This document shows positions 1-5,165 of a stretch of 5,165 nucleotides of DNA, piece by piece; within the stretch, counting starts at the first letter, position 1, and the number at the start of each line of letters is the position of its first letter. Made by a program: the position numbers and the translations under genes. Source of the DNA: CAYZPB01 sp964480445 (lineage in GTDB: Bacteria; Bacillota; Bacilli; Tepidibacillales; Tepidibacillaceae). Where the stretch lies: NCBI GenBank assembly GCA_964480445.1, contig CAYZPB010000065.1:1-5165 (forward strand). Direction: 5' to 3'. Below the pieces are notes generated by a model. That model was given only the letters and a program-made list of their open reading frames with translations. It ran no database searches and was not told where the DNA came from.

Positions 1-279
1 ACCGCCAATTGTTCCCATAAGCGGATTTACAGCCTTTCTAATCGGGCTTAAATCCCCACCGGGCAAAAAGCTCTGCGTTATTTCAACCGCGGCAATAGCA
101 AAAAAGAATGCCATAAAAATATTTTGAATTAAAAAGTGAAAATTAATATTGCCGACAAATTCTGTAAAGACAAAAGCCTGATAGCTTGCAGGATGGATAT
201 TCGCCCATAACAATGCTACGATCACACCTGCTATAAGCGGAATTGAATACCTTCTAATTAATTTTAATGCCTTTGTCAT
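1..279 (-). CDS. nhaA: NhaA-type Na+/H+ antiporter, N-terminal part (cut by window edge)
   Basis: Reading the minus strand from ATG at 279 gives 93 open residues running off the left edge; NhaA proteins are usually about 390-400 residues, so roughly three quarters is missing. The protein would exchange Na+ for H+ across the cytoplasmic membrane. Seen: a basic N-terminus, a hydrophobic segment at about 12-26 followed by LLWAN (23-27), a second one at about 46-65 with MAFFFAIAAVE (56-66), then a PIRKAVNPLMGTIGG stretch (79-93) matching the family's 'RQAAFPVIAAIGG' region. The start is fixed by GGAGG (minus strand, 287-291), 7 nt before ATG. By eye alignment, E66 matches E. coli E78, but D65, R81 and E82 correspond to N53, Q69 and S70, so this is a divergent subgroup. 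Family assignment is fairly firm; ion specificity and pH response are not shown. Confidence 0.8.
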   Translation of the reverse strand, partial: MTKALKLIRRYSIPLIAGVIVALLWANIHPASYQAFVFTEFVGNINFHFLIQNIFMAFFFAIAAVEITQSFLPGGDLSPIRKAVNPLMGTIGG

Positions 280-319
280 TAAGTTTCCTCCGTCAATTTA
301 CTATTCTTGCATAACTATC

Positions 320-349
320 ATTTTATATTAGTTAATAAGTAACTGTCAA
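320..349 (-). promoter_or_regulatory. Probable sigma-A promoter of the nhaA-like gene
   Basis: On the minus strand a perfect TTGACA (344-349) is followed after 16 nt by TATAAA (322-327), or after 18 nt by TAAAAT (320-325); each -10 candidate matches the consensus at five of six positions. The predicted transcript starts near 313-315, about 35 nt before the ATG, leaving room for the GGAGG site. The spacer contains a small dyad, AGTTA-N5-TAACT (330-344). Confidence 0.6.
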
Positions 350-367
350 TTTAAGCTAAGTTGCTGA

Positions 368-397
368 TTGTCTGTGAAACTTATGTTATATTATAAT
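368..397 (+). promoter_or_regulatory. Probable sigma-A promoter of the MscS-family gene
   Basis: TTGTCT (368-373, four of six consensus bases), an 18-nt spacer and a perfect TATAAT (392-397) lie just upstream of the channel gene. The predicted start near 404 would give a very short leader that still contains the AGGGAGG ribosome-binding site (408-414). It stands back to back with the nhaA promoter, with 18 bp between the two -35 boxes. Confidence 0.55.
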
Positions 398-419
398 TAT
401 CAGTCTTAGGGAGGTTATC

Positions 420-1337
420 ATGGAACAGGAATCTTTTTTTAACAGGTTTTTTGCCAAGGTTACTGAGGGCTTTAATAGTCTGATGGAGAATGATTTAGGT
501 TTGTTATTTGAAAGTATTATTGGTGTAACATTAAAAATAATAATAGTTTTAATTGTTACTTGGTTACTGATGAAGGCGAGAGGTCGACTTAGTAGGCGAA
601 TTTTTCATGCAACTAGAATGGATCTGCAAAAGCAGAAAACTTTATCCTCCATCTTCCTTTCTTTTTCTAAGTATATAATATTAATTATTGCTGGTATTAT
701 TATACTCGGATATTTAGGTGTTGAGACCGGTCCCATTCTTGCCAGTGCTGGTATTTTAGGTGTAGCTCTTGGTTTTGGTGCTCAAAGTTTGGTTAAAGAT
801 ATAATATCGGGCTTTTTTATCTTATTTGAAGATTGGATGCAAATTGGGGACTTTGTGCAGATCGGCGAGGTAACAGGTACAGTTGAAGAGATTGGATTAA
901 GAAGTACTATAATCCGTGAGTGGTCTGGTAAACAAGTACATCTACTTAACAGCACAATTACTACCTTAACTAATTACAATCGGGAATTAATGCGTCCAAT
1001 TATAAATTTCGTCGTCTCTTATGAATACCCAGCTGACAAGGTTGAAAAGGTTATTCAGCTAGCTTGTGATGAAATCAATCTGAAGCATGCGGACAAACTT
1101 TTGCGCAACGAAAATGGTGAGATAGTAGAACCAGTTTATCTTTACGGCGTTACAGATATTGATAATAATACCTACGGATTAAAATATACAGTAGTTGGTC
1201 TAGTACATGATGAATATTACTGGTTTATGGGTATCGAGATTCGAAAAATAATACTTAATTATTTCCGTGATAATAATATTAAGATTGCTAGTCCAAAACG
1301 AATCTACGCAGAGCAGCCTACCATATTTCAAAAATAG
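420..1337 (+). CDS. MscS-family small-conductance mechanosensitive channel
   Basis: A 305-residue membrane protein that should open under membrane tension and release solutes during hypo-osmotic shock; MscS channels are homoheptamers in the cytoplasmic membrane. Hydrophobic segments lie at about 33-51 and 80-99, then the pore helix TM3 at about 105-137 with the Gly/Ala-rich run GILGVALGFGAQSLVKD (111-127) and SGFFILFEDW (130-139). The beta domain follows (about 140-190, containing GDFVQIGEVTGTVEEIGLRS) and a C-terminal alpha/beta domain to about 290. Length is close to E. coli MscS (286). By eye, the hinge residue G113 of E. coli is S123 here while G121 is kept as G131, and the usual 'PN' after the beta domain reads LLN (175-177). 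The start has AGGGAGG 5 nt upstream. It is divergent from the antiporter gene and convergent with pepA. Firmicutes carry several paralogues, so I give no symbol. Confidence 0.93.
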   Translation: MEQESFFNRFFAKVTEGFNSLMENDLGLLFESIIGVTLKIIIVLIVTWLLMKARGRLSRRIFHATRMDLQKQKTLSSIFLSFSKYIILIIAGIIILGYLGVETGPILASAGILGVALGFGAQSLVKDIISGFFILFEDWMQIGDFVQIGEVTGTVEEIGLRSTIIREWSGKQVHLLNSTITTLTNYNRELMRPIINFVVSYEYPADKVEKVIQLACDEINLKHADKLLRNENGEIVEPVYLYGVTDIDNNTYGLKYTVVGLVHDEYYWFMGIEIRKIILNYFRDNNIKIASPKRIYAEQPTIFQK

Positions 1338-1392
1338 AGTTATGGCCGTTTGATTTTTCGAAACTGTTCTAGTTCAACTTAATATAGCAAAA

Positions 1393-1431
1393 GATCTCTC
1401 GCAAGTATTTACTTGCAAGAGATCCTTTTTT
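1393..1431. terminator. Shared bidirectional terminator between the channel gene and pepA
   Basis: Arms 1393-1407 and 1410-1424 pair over 15 positions with a single mismatch (C1400/A1417) and a tiny loop. Plus-strand reading is followed by six T (1426-1431), fitting termination of the channel gene, which ends 55 nt before the stem. Minus-strand reading is followed by four T (complement of 1389-1392), fitting pepA, whose stop lies 24 nt before the stem. In the minus transcript the odd pair becomes a U-G wobble, so that stem is fully paired. Confidence 0.88.
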
Positions 1432-1448
1432 AAAAGCTATCTAAGTTA

Positions 1449-2939
1449 TTATTTTTTGTCATTTACGTACTGAATAATTGTACGTACCATTGATCCAGTA
1501 CCGCCCTTTTTAATAAGATTATTCTCTTCTTTACTCCAAGAAGAACCAGCTATATCAAGGTGAATCCAAGGTACATCATCAACAAAAGTTTCTAGAAACA
1601 ATGCTGCAGTAATACTGCCTGCGCCACGCCCACCTATATTTTTCACGTTAGCGATATCACTTTTAATCATTTCCTTATATTCTGGAAAAAGAGGCATTTG
1701 CCAGATACGTTCTCCAGCCGTTTCCGCGCTCAACATGAATTCGTCAACAAACTCCTGGTTATTTGACATCGCTCCTGTTGTAATATCACCCAGTGCCACA
1801 ACCATCGCTCCTGTTAATGTCGCAACGTCAATTAAGCGAGTCGCTCCTAACTTCTGTGCGTAAACCAAACAATCTGCCAATACAATACGGCCCTCAGCAT
1901 CTGTATTAAGAACTTCAATCGTTTTACCATTCATCGCTGTCAGAACATCACCTGGTTTAATCGCTTTTCCTGACGGCATATTTTCAGTTGCACCAATCAC
2001 ACAAATTACATTTTGTTTTAATCCCAGACCAGCAATTGCATCAATAGCAGCAAGTACTGTTGCACCCCCGCTCATATCTGTTTTCATCTCATGCATATTT
2101 AGACCAGGTTTTAACGAAATACCACCTGAATCAAAAGTTAATCCCTTACCAACAAGGCCAACAATGTCATCCTTTTCCGCACCCTTTAGATATTTCAAAA
2201 CAATCATTTTCGGAGGCTCTTCAGAGCCTTGTGCTACACCAAGGATTCCGCCCATGCCTAGCTCTTCCATTTCTTTAACATCAAGGATTGATAACTCCAA
2301 ATTATGTTTGTCAGCAATCAATTTAGCCTTCTCTGCAAACAAGGTCGGTGTCAGCATATTTGCTGGTGTATTGATTAGGTCGCGGGCAAAATTTGTACTT
2401 TCTGCATAAATCTTGCCAGTCTCGATTCCCTGCTCAAAGCTTGCAGAATCATCAGTAACTAGAAAATTAAATGCAGCGATTTTGTTGCTTTTATCCTCTT
2501 CGTTACTATAACCACGGAAATTATAGTTCATAAATAAAGCACTTTCTGTTATTGTATGTACTAATGTATTAGTTTCAATGCCTGCATCTAACATTGTAGA
2601 TATGCCCACAGTAACATTTGCTGCCTTCTCTTTGTTTGCTGTTTTAACCACAATGCCAGTAAACTCACGTACTAGCCGCTCATCAAATTCTTCTTTCTCA
2701 CCAAGACCGACTAACAAAATCTTTTCAGCAGGAACACTGCCAAAACTATAAATTAACGTACTTTCCTTTGCATCTGCAAGGTCTGGTCTTTTTTCAAGTA
2801 ATTCACTTAACTTTCCAGCTAGGGCTTTGTCTAGCGCAGCTACTTCACCATCTTCTATCTTTTCGTCTTTAAATAAGGCAACTGCGATCAGATCAGTTTC
2901 TACTGAATTAGCAGTAACTTTTATTAAATCAATTTTCAT
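1449..2939 (-). CDS. pepA: Leucyl aminopeptidase (cytosol aminopeptidase, peptidase family M17)
   Basis: A 496-residue cytoplasmic enzyme that removes N-terminal amino acids, leucine preferred, from peptides; M17 enzymes are hexamers with two metal ions per subunit. An N-terminal domain (about 1-160) precedes the catalytic domain (about 175-490). All expected metal and catalytic residues are visible: K265, D270, K277 (VGKGLTFDSGGISLKPG), D288 (MKTDMSGGA), and D347, E349, R351 in the signature NTDAEGRIVLAD. They sit at a constant offset of five from E. coli PepA (503 residues), so the protein is complete and probably active. I chose ATG at 2939 because AAAGGAG (2949-2955) lies 9 nt upstream; a longer in-frame ATG at 3002 has no ribosome site, lacks homology-like sequence and lies upstream of the likely -10 box. 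It is probably transcribed alone, ending at the shared terminator near 1393. E. coli PepA also binds DNA; nothing here tests that. Confidence 0.96.
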   Translation of the reverse strand: MKIDLIKVTANSVETDLIAVALFKDEKIEDGEVAALDKALAGKLSELLEKRPDLADAKESTLIYSFGSVPAEKILLVGLGEKEEFDERLVREFTGIVVKTANKEKAANVTVGISTMLDAGIETNTLVHTITESALFMNYNFRGYSNEEDKSNKIAAFNFLVTDDSASFEQGIETGKIYAESTNFARDLINTPANMLTPTLFAEKAKLIADKHNLELSILDVKEMEELGMGGILGVAQGSEEPPKMIVLKYLKGAEKDDIVGLVGKGLTFDSGGISLKPGLNMHEMKTDMSGGATVLAAIDAIAGLGLKQNVICVIGATENMPSGKAIKPGDVLTAMNGKTIEVLNTDAEGRIVLADCLVYAQKLGATRLIDVATLTGAMVVALGDITTGAMSNNQEFVDEFMLSAETAGERIWQMPLFPEYKEMIKSDIANVKNIGGRGAGSITAALFLETFVDDVPWIHLDIAGSSWSKEENNLIKKGGTGSMVRTIIQYVNDKK

Positions 2940-2985
2940 CTTTATATGCTCCTTTTTATCTTTCTCAGATTTATTTGTTGCTCTA

Positions 2986-3014
2986 ATAATACCATATCTC
3001 ACAATAAAAAAAAG
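2986..3014 (-). promoter_or_regulatory. Possible extended -10 promoter of pepA
   Basis: The minus strand reads TGG-TATTAT (2986-2994), an extended -10 element with four to five consensus bases. The expected -35 position (about 3008-3014) falls in the T tract of the preceding terminator and is poor. Transcription would start near 2979, about 40 nt before the pepA ATG. This is the best candidate in the short gap, but readthrough from upstream could also contribute. Confidence 0.4.
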
Positions 3015-3042
3015 TCTGTATTATTAGTTAAATAATACAGAC
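3006..3042 (-). terminator. Rho-independent terminator of the 3D-domain gene
   Basis: A perfect 12-bp inverted repeat (arms 3014-3025 and 3031-3042, 5-nt loop) is followed, in minus-strand reading, by eight T (complement of 3006-3013). It starts 20 nt after the stop of the 3D-domain gene. The stem is AT-rich near the loop but has GTCTG/CAGAC at its base. No T tract follows in the plus direction, so it acts only leftwards. Confidence 0.85.
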
Positions 3043-3056
3043 CCCACCATTACCTG

Positions 3057-3151
3057 ATTCAATTACATAAATAAATTATTCTTGCCTGCTTCATTATACT
3101 CGTTTAATATTGTTTCAGTTACTCGGCCGTCTCCGTATTCAATTACATAAA
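3057..3151. repeat. Pair of exact 15-bp direct repeats around the 3' end of the 3D-domain gene
   Basis: ATTCAATTACATAAA occurs at 3057-3071 and again at 3137-3151, 80 bp apart. The right copy encodes part of the final strand of the 3D domain (VYVIEY); the left copy spans the stop codon in another frame. Since 80 is not a multiple of three, it is not a repeated peptide. It may be chance in AT-rich DNA. Confidence 0.6.
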
Positions 3152-3755
3152 CTGCCAAGCTCTTCTTCCCCCATTGCTCATATACATCGTCAACTGTGTC
3201 AAAATACAAATCAATTTTATGTCCAACAATAGCTGAACCCTTATCAGAAACTACACCATAACCATAGTCTGGAATATAAAGCACAGTGCCTAGTGGAAAC
3301 AGACCAAGGTCAGCTGCCACCGTCGAATATAAATCTCGACGCACCTGCACTCCCGAGTAGGTCATCCCATACTGAGGGTGATCAACCGTTTTTCCGGTTG
3401 ATTCAATTCCTGCTGTATAACCTGTTGCGGTTACTTGTACTTTTTGATAATTGTCTAGTTGTACGACTTCTTGCTTTTCTAACTCACTAACTAATAATCC
3501 TAGGTCGTTTCTTTTAAACTCCTCGTGCTGTAAACTAAAATTACCTAAATACTCGATTTTGCTGCTTTCATTTATTAAAAGATTATTTATATTATGTTCT
3601 GCTAAGCTTTTTTTCTGAGTTTCTTCTTTTAATGATAAATCATTAAGCATACTGTTTATAGGGAAGCCGAGTACCAAACCAATAGTAGTAACGAGTACGA
3701 CACTGAGCAAAATTGTAAGAGCTAATTTTGCTCGACTGCTCTTTGCAAAAGACAA
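3063..3755 (-). CDS. Membrane-anchored 3D-domain protein (probable cell-wall hydrolase, YuiC/YocH-like domain)
   Basis: A 230-residue protein with one hydrophobic N-terminal segment (about 11-34) preceded by basic residues, which is a membrane anchor or uncleaved signal; the rest would face the wall. A polar linker (about 35-105) leads to a 3D domain (about 106-206): VTATGYTAGIESTGKTVDHP, YGMTYSGVQV, PLGTVLYIPDYGYGVVSDKGSAI, then KIDLYFD. The three family aspartates appear as D171, D182 and D186. 3D domains share the double-psi beta-barrel fold of MltA and Sps/Rpf-like muralytic enzymes, so peptidoglycan cleavage is likely but inferred. Start choice: AGGAGG (3764-3769) is 8 nt from TTG at 3755 but only 2 nt from the in-frame TTG at 3761, so I prefer 3755; no ATG keeps the membrane segment. 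The tail after the domain (about 24 residues) ends inside one copy of a 15-bp direct repeat. It is a single-gene transcription unit. Confidence 0.88.
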   Translation of the reverse strand: MSFAKSSRAKLALTILLSVVLVTTIGLVLGFPINSMLNDLSLKEETQKKSLAEHNINNLLINESSKIEYLGNFSLQHEEFKRNDLGLLVSELEKQEVVQLDNYQKVQVTATGYTAGIESTGKTVDHPQYGMTYSGVQVRRDLYSTVAADLGLFPLGTVLYIPDYGYGVVSDKGSAIVGHKIDLYFDTVDDVYEQWGKKSLAVYVIEYGDGRVTETILNEYNEAGKNNLFM

Positions 3756-3818
3756 GAGCAACTCCTCCTCTCAACAACTATTTATTGATAAAATAGCCTC
3801 TGTAAAAACACCTATGTA

Positions 3819-3846
3819 AGTATATAACATATAATAATAAATGCAA
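3819..3846 (-). promoter_or_regulatory. Possible promoter of the 3D-domain gene
   Basis: The minus strand reads TTGCAT (3841-3846), a 16-nt spacer and TATACT (3819-3824). The -10 box matches at five of six positions and the -35 box only at TTG. The transcript would start near 3812 with a leader of about 55 nt before the TTG start. Confidence 0.42.
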
Positions 3847-3853
3847 GTATTTT

Positions 3854-3874
3854 TTAAAGTTGCTTGTACTTTAA
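3854..3874. repeat. Perfect inverted repeat, possible operator
   Basis: TTAAAGT (3854-3860) and ACTTTAA (3868-3874) form a perfect 7-bp dyad around TGCTTGT. It sits between the two divergent promoters, about 10 bp upstream of the -35 box of the reductase gene and 7 bp upstream of that of the 3D-domain gene, where a dimeric regulator could bind. I do not recognise the motif as a known regulator's site. Confidence 0.35.
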
Positions 3875-3883
3875 GATTTCAGT

Positions 3884-3911
3884 TTGAATAATCCCTATTA
3901 AAGTTTATAAT
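3884..3911 (+). promoter_or_regulatory. Probable sigma-A promoter of the reductase (and mqnE) unit
   Basis: TTGAAT (3884-3889), a 16-nt spacer and a perfect TATAAT (3906-3911) precede the reductase gene. The transcript would start at about 3917-3919, some 30 nt before the TTG start and practically on an upstream ATG at 3918. Confidence 0.58.
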
Positions 3912-3946
3912 GAACTTATGATTAAAAGCGTAAAGGTGGGAACAAT

Positions 3947-4936
3947 TTGAAAGAAGATAACAAGGTGTATGAAATTACAATTATAGGCGGGGGACCAACT
4001 GGATTATTCGCAACCTTTTATGCAGGTATGCGTGGCTCAAGTGTTAAGTTAATCGACACTATGCCAAAGCTTGGCGGACAGTTACGCGCTCTTTATCCAG
4101 AGAAATATATTTATGATGTGGCCGGCTATCCCAAAATAAAAGCTGGTGAACTAATTGAACGCCTTCAGGAGCAGACTAAACAATTCAACCCTACACTTTG
4201 CTTAGAAGAGCGAGTTGAAGAGATTACTAAAAAAGAAGATGGCGATTTTTTAATTACAACTACACGCGGGACCCATCTTTCCAAAACAATAATTATTACA
4301 GCTGGGATTGGCGCTTTTGAACCACGCCGTTTAGAGTTAGATAATGCAGCACAATTTGAAAATAAAAATTTGCATTATTATGTTGATAATATTGAAGATT
4401 ACCGTGATAAACGCGTTCTAATCTTTGGTGGCGGTGATTCGGCAGTTGACTGGGCTCTTATGCTAAAGGAAATAACTAAAGAACTAACTATTATTCACCG
4501 TCGCGACAAATTCCGTGCACATGAGTATAGTGTTGAACAACTTTTGGAATCAGATATTAATGTTATTGTTCCACGTATAATAACGGAATTAATTGGTGAA
4601 GAAAAAATTGAAAGCGTTAAAATAATTGATCCGAAAAATAAAGAAGGCGAACAAATCATTGAGATTGATGAGCTGATTGTAAATCACGGTTTTATCTCTT
4701 CTCTCGGTCCAATCGCGACTTGGGGAATTGAACTTGAAAATGGTTTGATTAATGTCGATACAACAATGAAAACTAATATTGACGGTGTTTATGCTGCAGG
4801 CGATATAGTTAGCTACCCCGGCAAAATTAAATTAATTACAACCGGTTTTGGCGAGGCAGCAACTGCGGTTAGCAATGCCAAACATTATGTGCATCCAGAG
4901 GAGCGGTTGCAACCGCCACGCATGCAGAACATCTAA
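3947..4936 (+). CDS. yumC: Ferredoxin/flavodoxin--NADP+ reductase, thioredoxin-reductase-like type (YumC family)
   Basis: A 329-residue cytoplasmic FAD enzyme that moves electrons between NADPH and ferredoxin or flavodoxin. The FAD-binding Rossmann motif is at the N-terminus (IIGGGPTG, 12-19), with GGQ at 43-45, and a second FAD motif near the C-terminus (VYAAGDI, 281-287). The NADPH motif is GGGDSAVDWAL (161-171) with HRRDKFRAHE (184-193), whose arginines favour NADPH. The CxxC redox pair of true thioredoxin reductases is absent between the NADPH domain segments, which separates this family from TrxB. Length and the C-terminal extension after ITTGFGEAA (297-305) fit Bacillus subtilis YumC; the symbol is given by family likeness. 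The start is TTG, 7 nt after GGTGG (3935-3939), and no in-frame ATG precedes the FAD motif. The next gene follows after 44 bp on the same strand with no clear terminator, so co-transcription is likely. Confidence 0.93.
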   Translation: MKEDNKVYEITIIGGGPTGLFATFYAGMRGSSVKLIDTMPKLGGQLRALYPEKYIYDVAGYPKIKAGELIERLQEQTKQFNPTLCLEERVEEITKKEDGDFLITTTRGTHLSKTIIITAGIGAFEPRRLELDNAAQFENKNLHYYVDNIEDYRDKRVLIFGGGDSAVDWALMLKEITKELTIIHRRDKFRAHEYSVEQLLESDINVIVPRIITELIGEEKIESVKIIDPKNKEGEQIIEIDELIVNHGFISSLGPIATWGIELENGLINVDTTMKTNIDGVYAAGDIVSYPGKIKLITTGFGEAATAVSNAKHYVHPEERLQPPRMQNI

Positions 4937-4980
4937 CAGCTTACAGCTGCTTTAGTATTTTATGACCTGGAGTGATAGTG

Positions 4981-5165
4981 ATGAGTGAACGTACGGTAGA
5001 TGAGTTTTCTGATATTAGAAAAAAGATTGATCAAGGGATAAGGCTTTCTTACGAAGATGGCCTTCGTTTATTAACGACGAATAATTTATTAGAATTAGGA
5101 AAACTTGCTGATTCAGTTCGTCACAAGAAAAACGGTGACCAGGTCAGCTTTATAATCAATACACA
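4981..5165 (+). CDS. mqnE: Probable aminodeoxyfutalosine synthase MqnE, N-terminal part (cut by window edge)
   Basis: Sixty-one residues are readable before the right edge; the family is usually about 360-400. The order of features matches the N-terminus of MqnE: IRKKIDQGIRLSYEDGLRLL (12-31), LLELGKLADSVR (36-47), then KNGDQVSFIINTH (49-61), the stretch just before the radical SAM CxxxCxxC loop, which is outside the window. MqnE joins 3-(1-carboxyvinyloxy)benzoate and S-adenosylmethionine to form aminodeoxyfutalosine in the futalosine menaquinone pathway. The related MqnC or CofH-type enzymes start similarly, but 'NGD.V.F..N' favours MqnE. GGAG (4969-4972) is 8 nt before the ATG; an in-frame GTG directly before it (4978) is an alternative start. 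It follows the reductase gene by 44 bp and is probably in the same operon. The radical SAM cysteines need the adjoining sequence to confirm. Confidence 0.72.
   Translation, partial: MSERTVDEFSDIRKKIDQGIRLSYEDGLRLLTTNNLLELGKLADSVRHKKNGDQVSFIINT

Noticed and set aside
330..344. AGTTA-N5-TAACT dyad in the nhaA promoter spacer as an operator
   Set aside because: Five-base arms in AT-rich DNA arise easily by chance, and no partner copy was found nearby.
1338..1392. Small RNA or short gene between the channel stop and the terminator
   Set aside because: No promoter, ribosome site or strong secondary structure was seen in these 55 bases.
2060..2409. Plus-strand open frames inside pepA
   Set aside because: They lie antisense to a complete, motif-rich pepA, have no ribosome-binding sites and give low-complexity translations; they are shadows.
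2940..3002. Longer pepA start at the ATG at 3002
   Set aside because: The 21 extra residues are polar and unlike M17 N-termini, no Shine-Dalgarno precedes them, and they span the likely -10 box and the real ribosome-binding site.
2827..3027. Plus-strand frame across the pepA 5' end
   Set aside because: Its hydrophobic, serine-rich translation mirrors the antisense of pepA and its leader, and it runs through the terminator; no ribosome site.
3293..3490. Plus-strand frame inside the 3D-domain gene
   Set aside because: Antisense to conserved 3D-domain codons, no ribosome site, no recognisable domain.
3778..3796. CTATTTAT/ATAAAATAG imperfect hairpin in the 3D-gene leader as a riboswitch or thermosensor
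   Set aside because: The arms are all A/T with a bulge, the leader is only about 55 nt, and nothing resembles a known riboswitch.
4937..4949. CAGCT-TAC-AGCTG hairpin between the reductase gene and mqnE as a terminator
   Set aside because: Only five base pairs and no following T tract, so it is too weak to separate the two genes.

Overview
The window is a stretch of AT-rich bacterial DNA holding six protein-coding genes, two of them cut by the window edges. Strong purine-rich Shine-Dalgarno sites, TTG starts, U-tract terminators and a membrane-anchored 3D-domain protein point to a low-GC Firmicute. The start of a probable mqnE gene at the right edge suggests an organism that makes menaquinone by the futalosine route, as many anaerobic or thermo-/alkaliphilic Firmicutes do. 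The species cannot be fixed from this sequence alone.

Layout. At 1-279 (minus) lies the N-terminal 93 residues of an NhaA-type Na+/H+ antiporter. A 140-bp divergent intergenic region with a promoter for each direction separates it from an MscS-family mechanosensitive channel (420-1337, plus). The channel gene converges on pepA, a leucyl aminopeptidase (1449-2939, minus), and the two share one hairpin terminator that works in both directions. Upstream of pepA is a single-gene unit for a membrane-anchored 3D-domain cell-wall protein (3063-3755, minus) with its own terminator. The pepA promoter appears to sit directly against that terminator. A second divergent region (3756-3946) drives this gene leftwards and a thioredoxin-reductase-like ferredoxin/flavodoxin--NADP+ reductase (3947-4936, plus) rightwards. 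Only 44 bp later the 5' end of a probable aminodeoxyfutalosine synthase gene (mqnE, 4981 to the edge) begins, probably in the same transcript.

How the genes fit together. NhaA and MscS are both ion and osmotic homeostasis proteins, and their divergent promoters would allow joint control. PepA and the 3D-domain protein are housekeeping and cell-wall functions with no visible link to each other. The reductase and MqnE may form a functional pair, because radical SAM enzymes such as MqnE need low-potential electrons that a ferredoxin/flavodoxin reductase could supply. This pairing is an inference from spacing and orientation.

No mobile element, CRISPR array, tRNA, rRNA or defence cassette was seen. 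The window looks like ordinary core genome. The observations listed are modest ones: a divergent NhaA N-terminus, a possible operator dyad, a 15-bp direct repeat and a near-leaderless upstream ORF.
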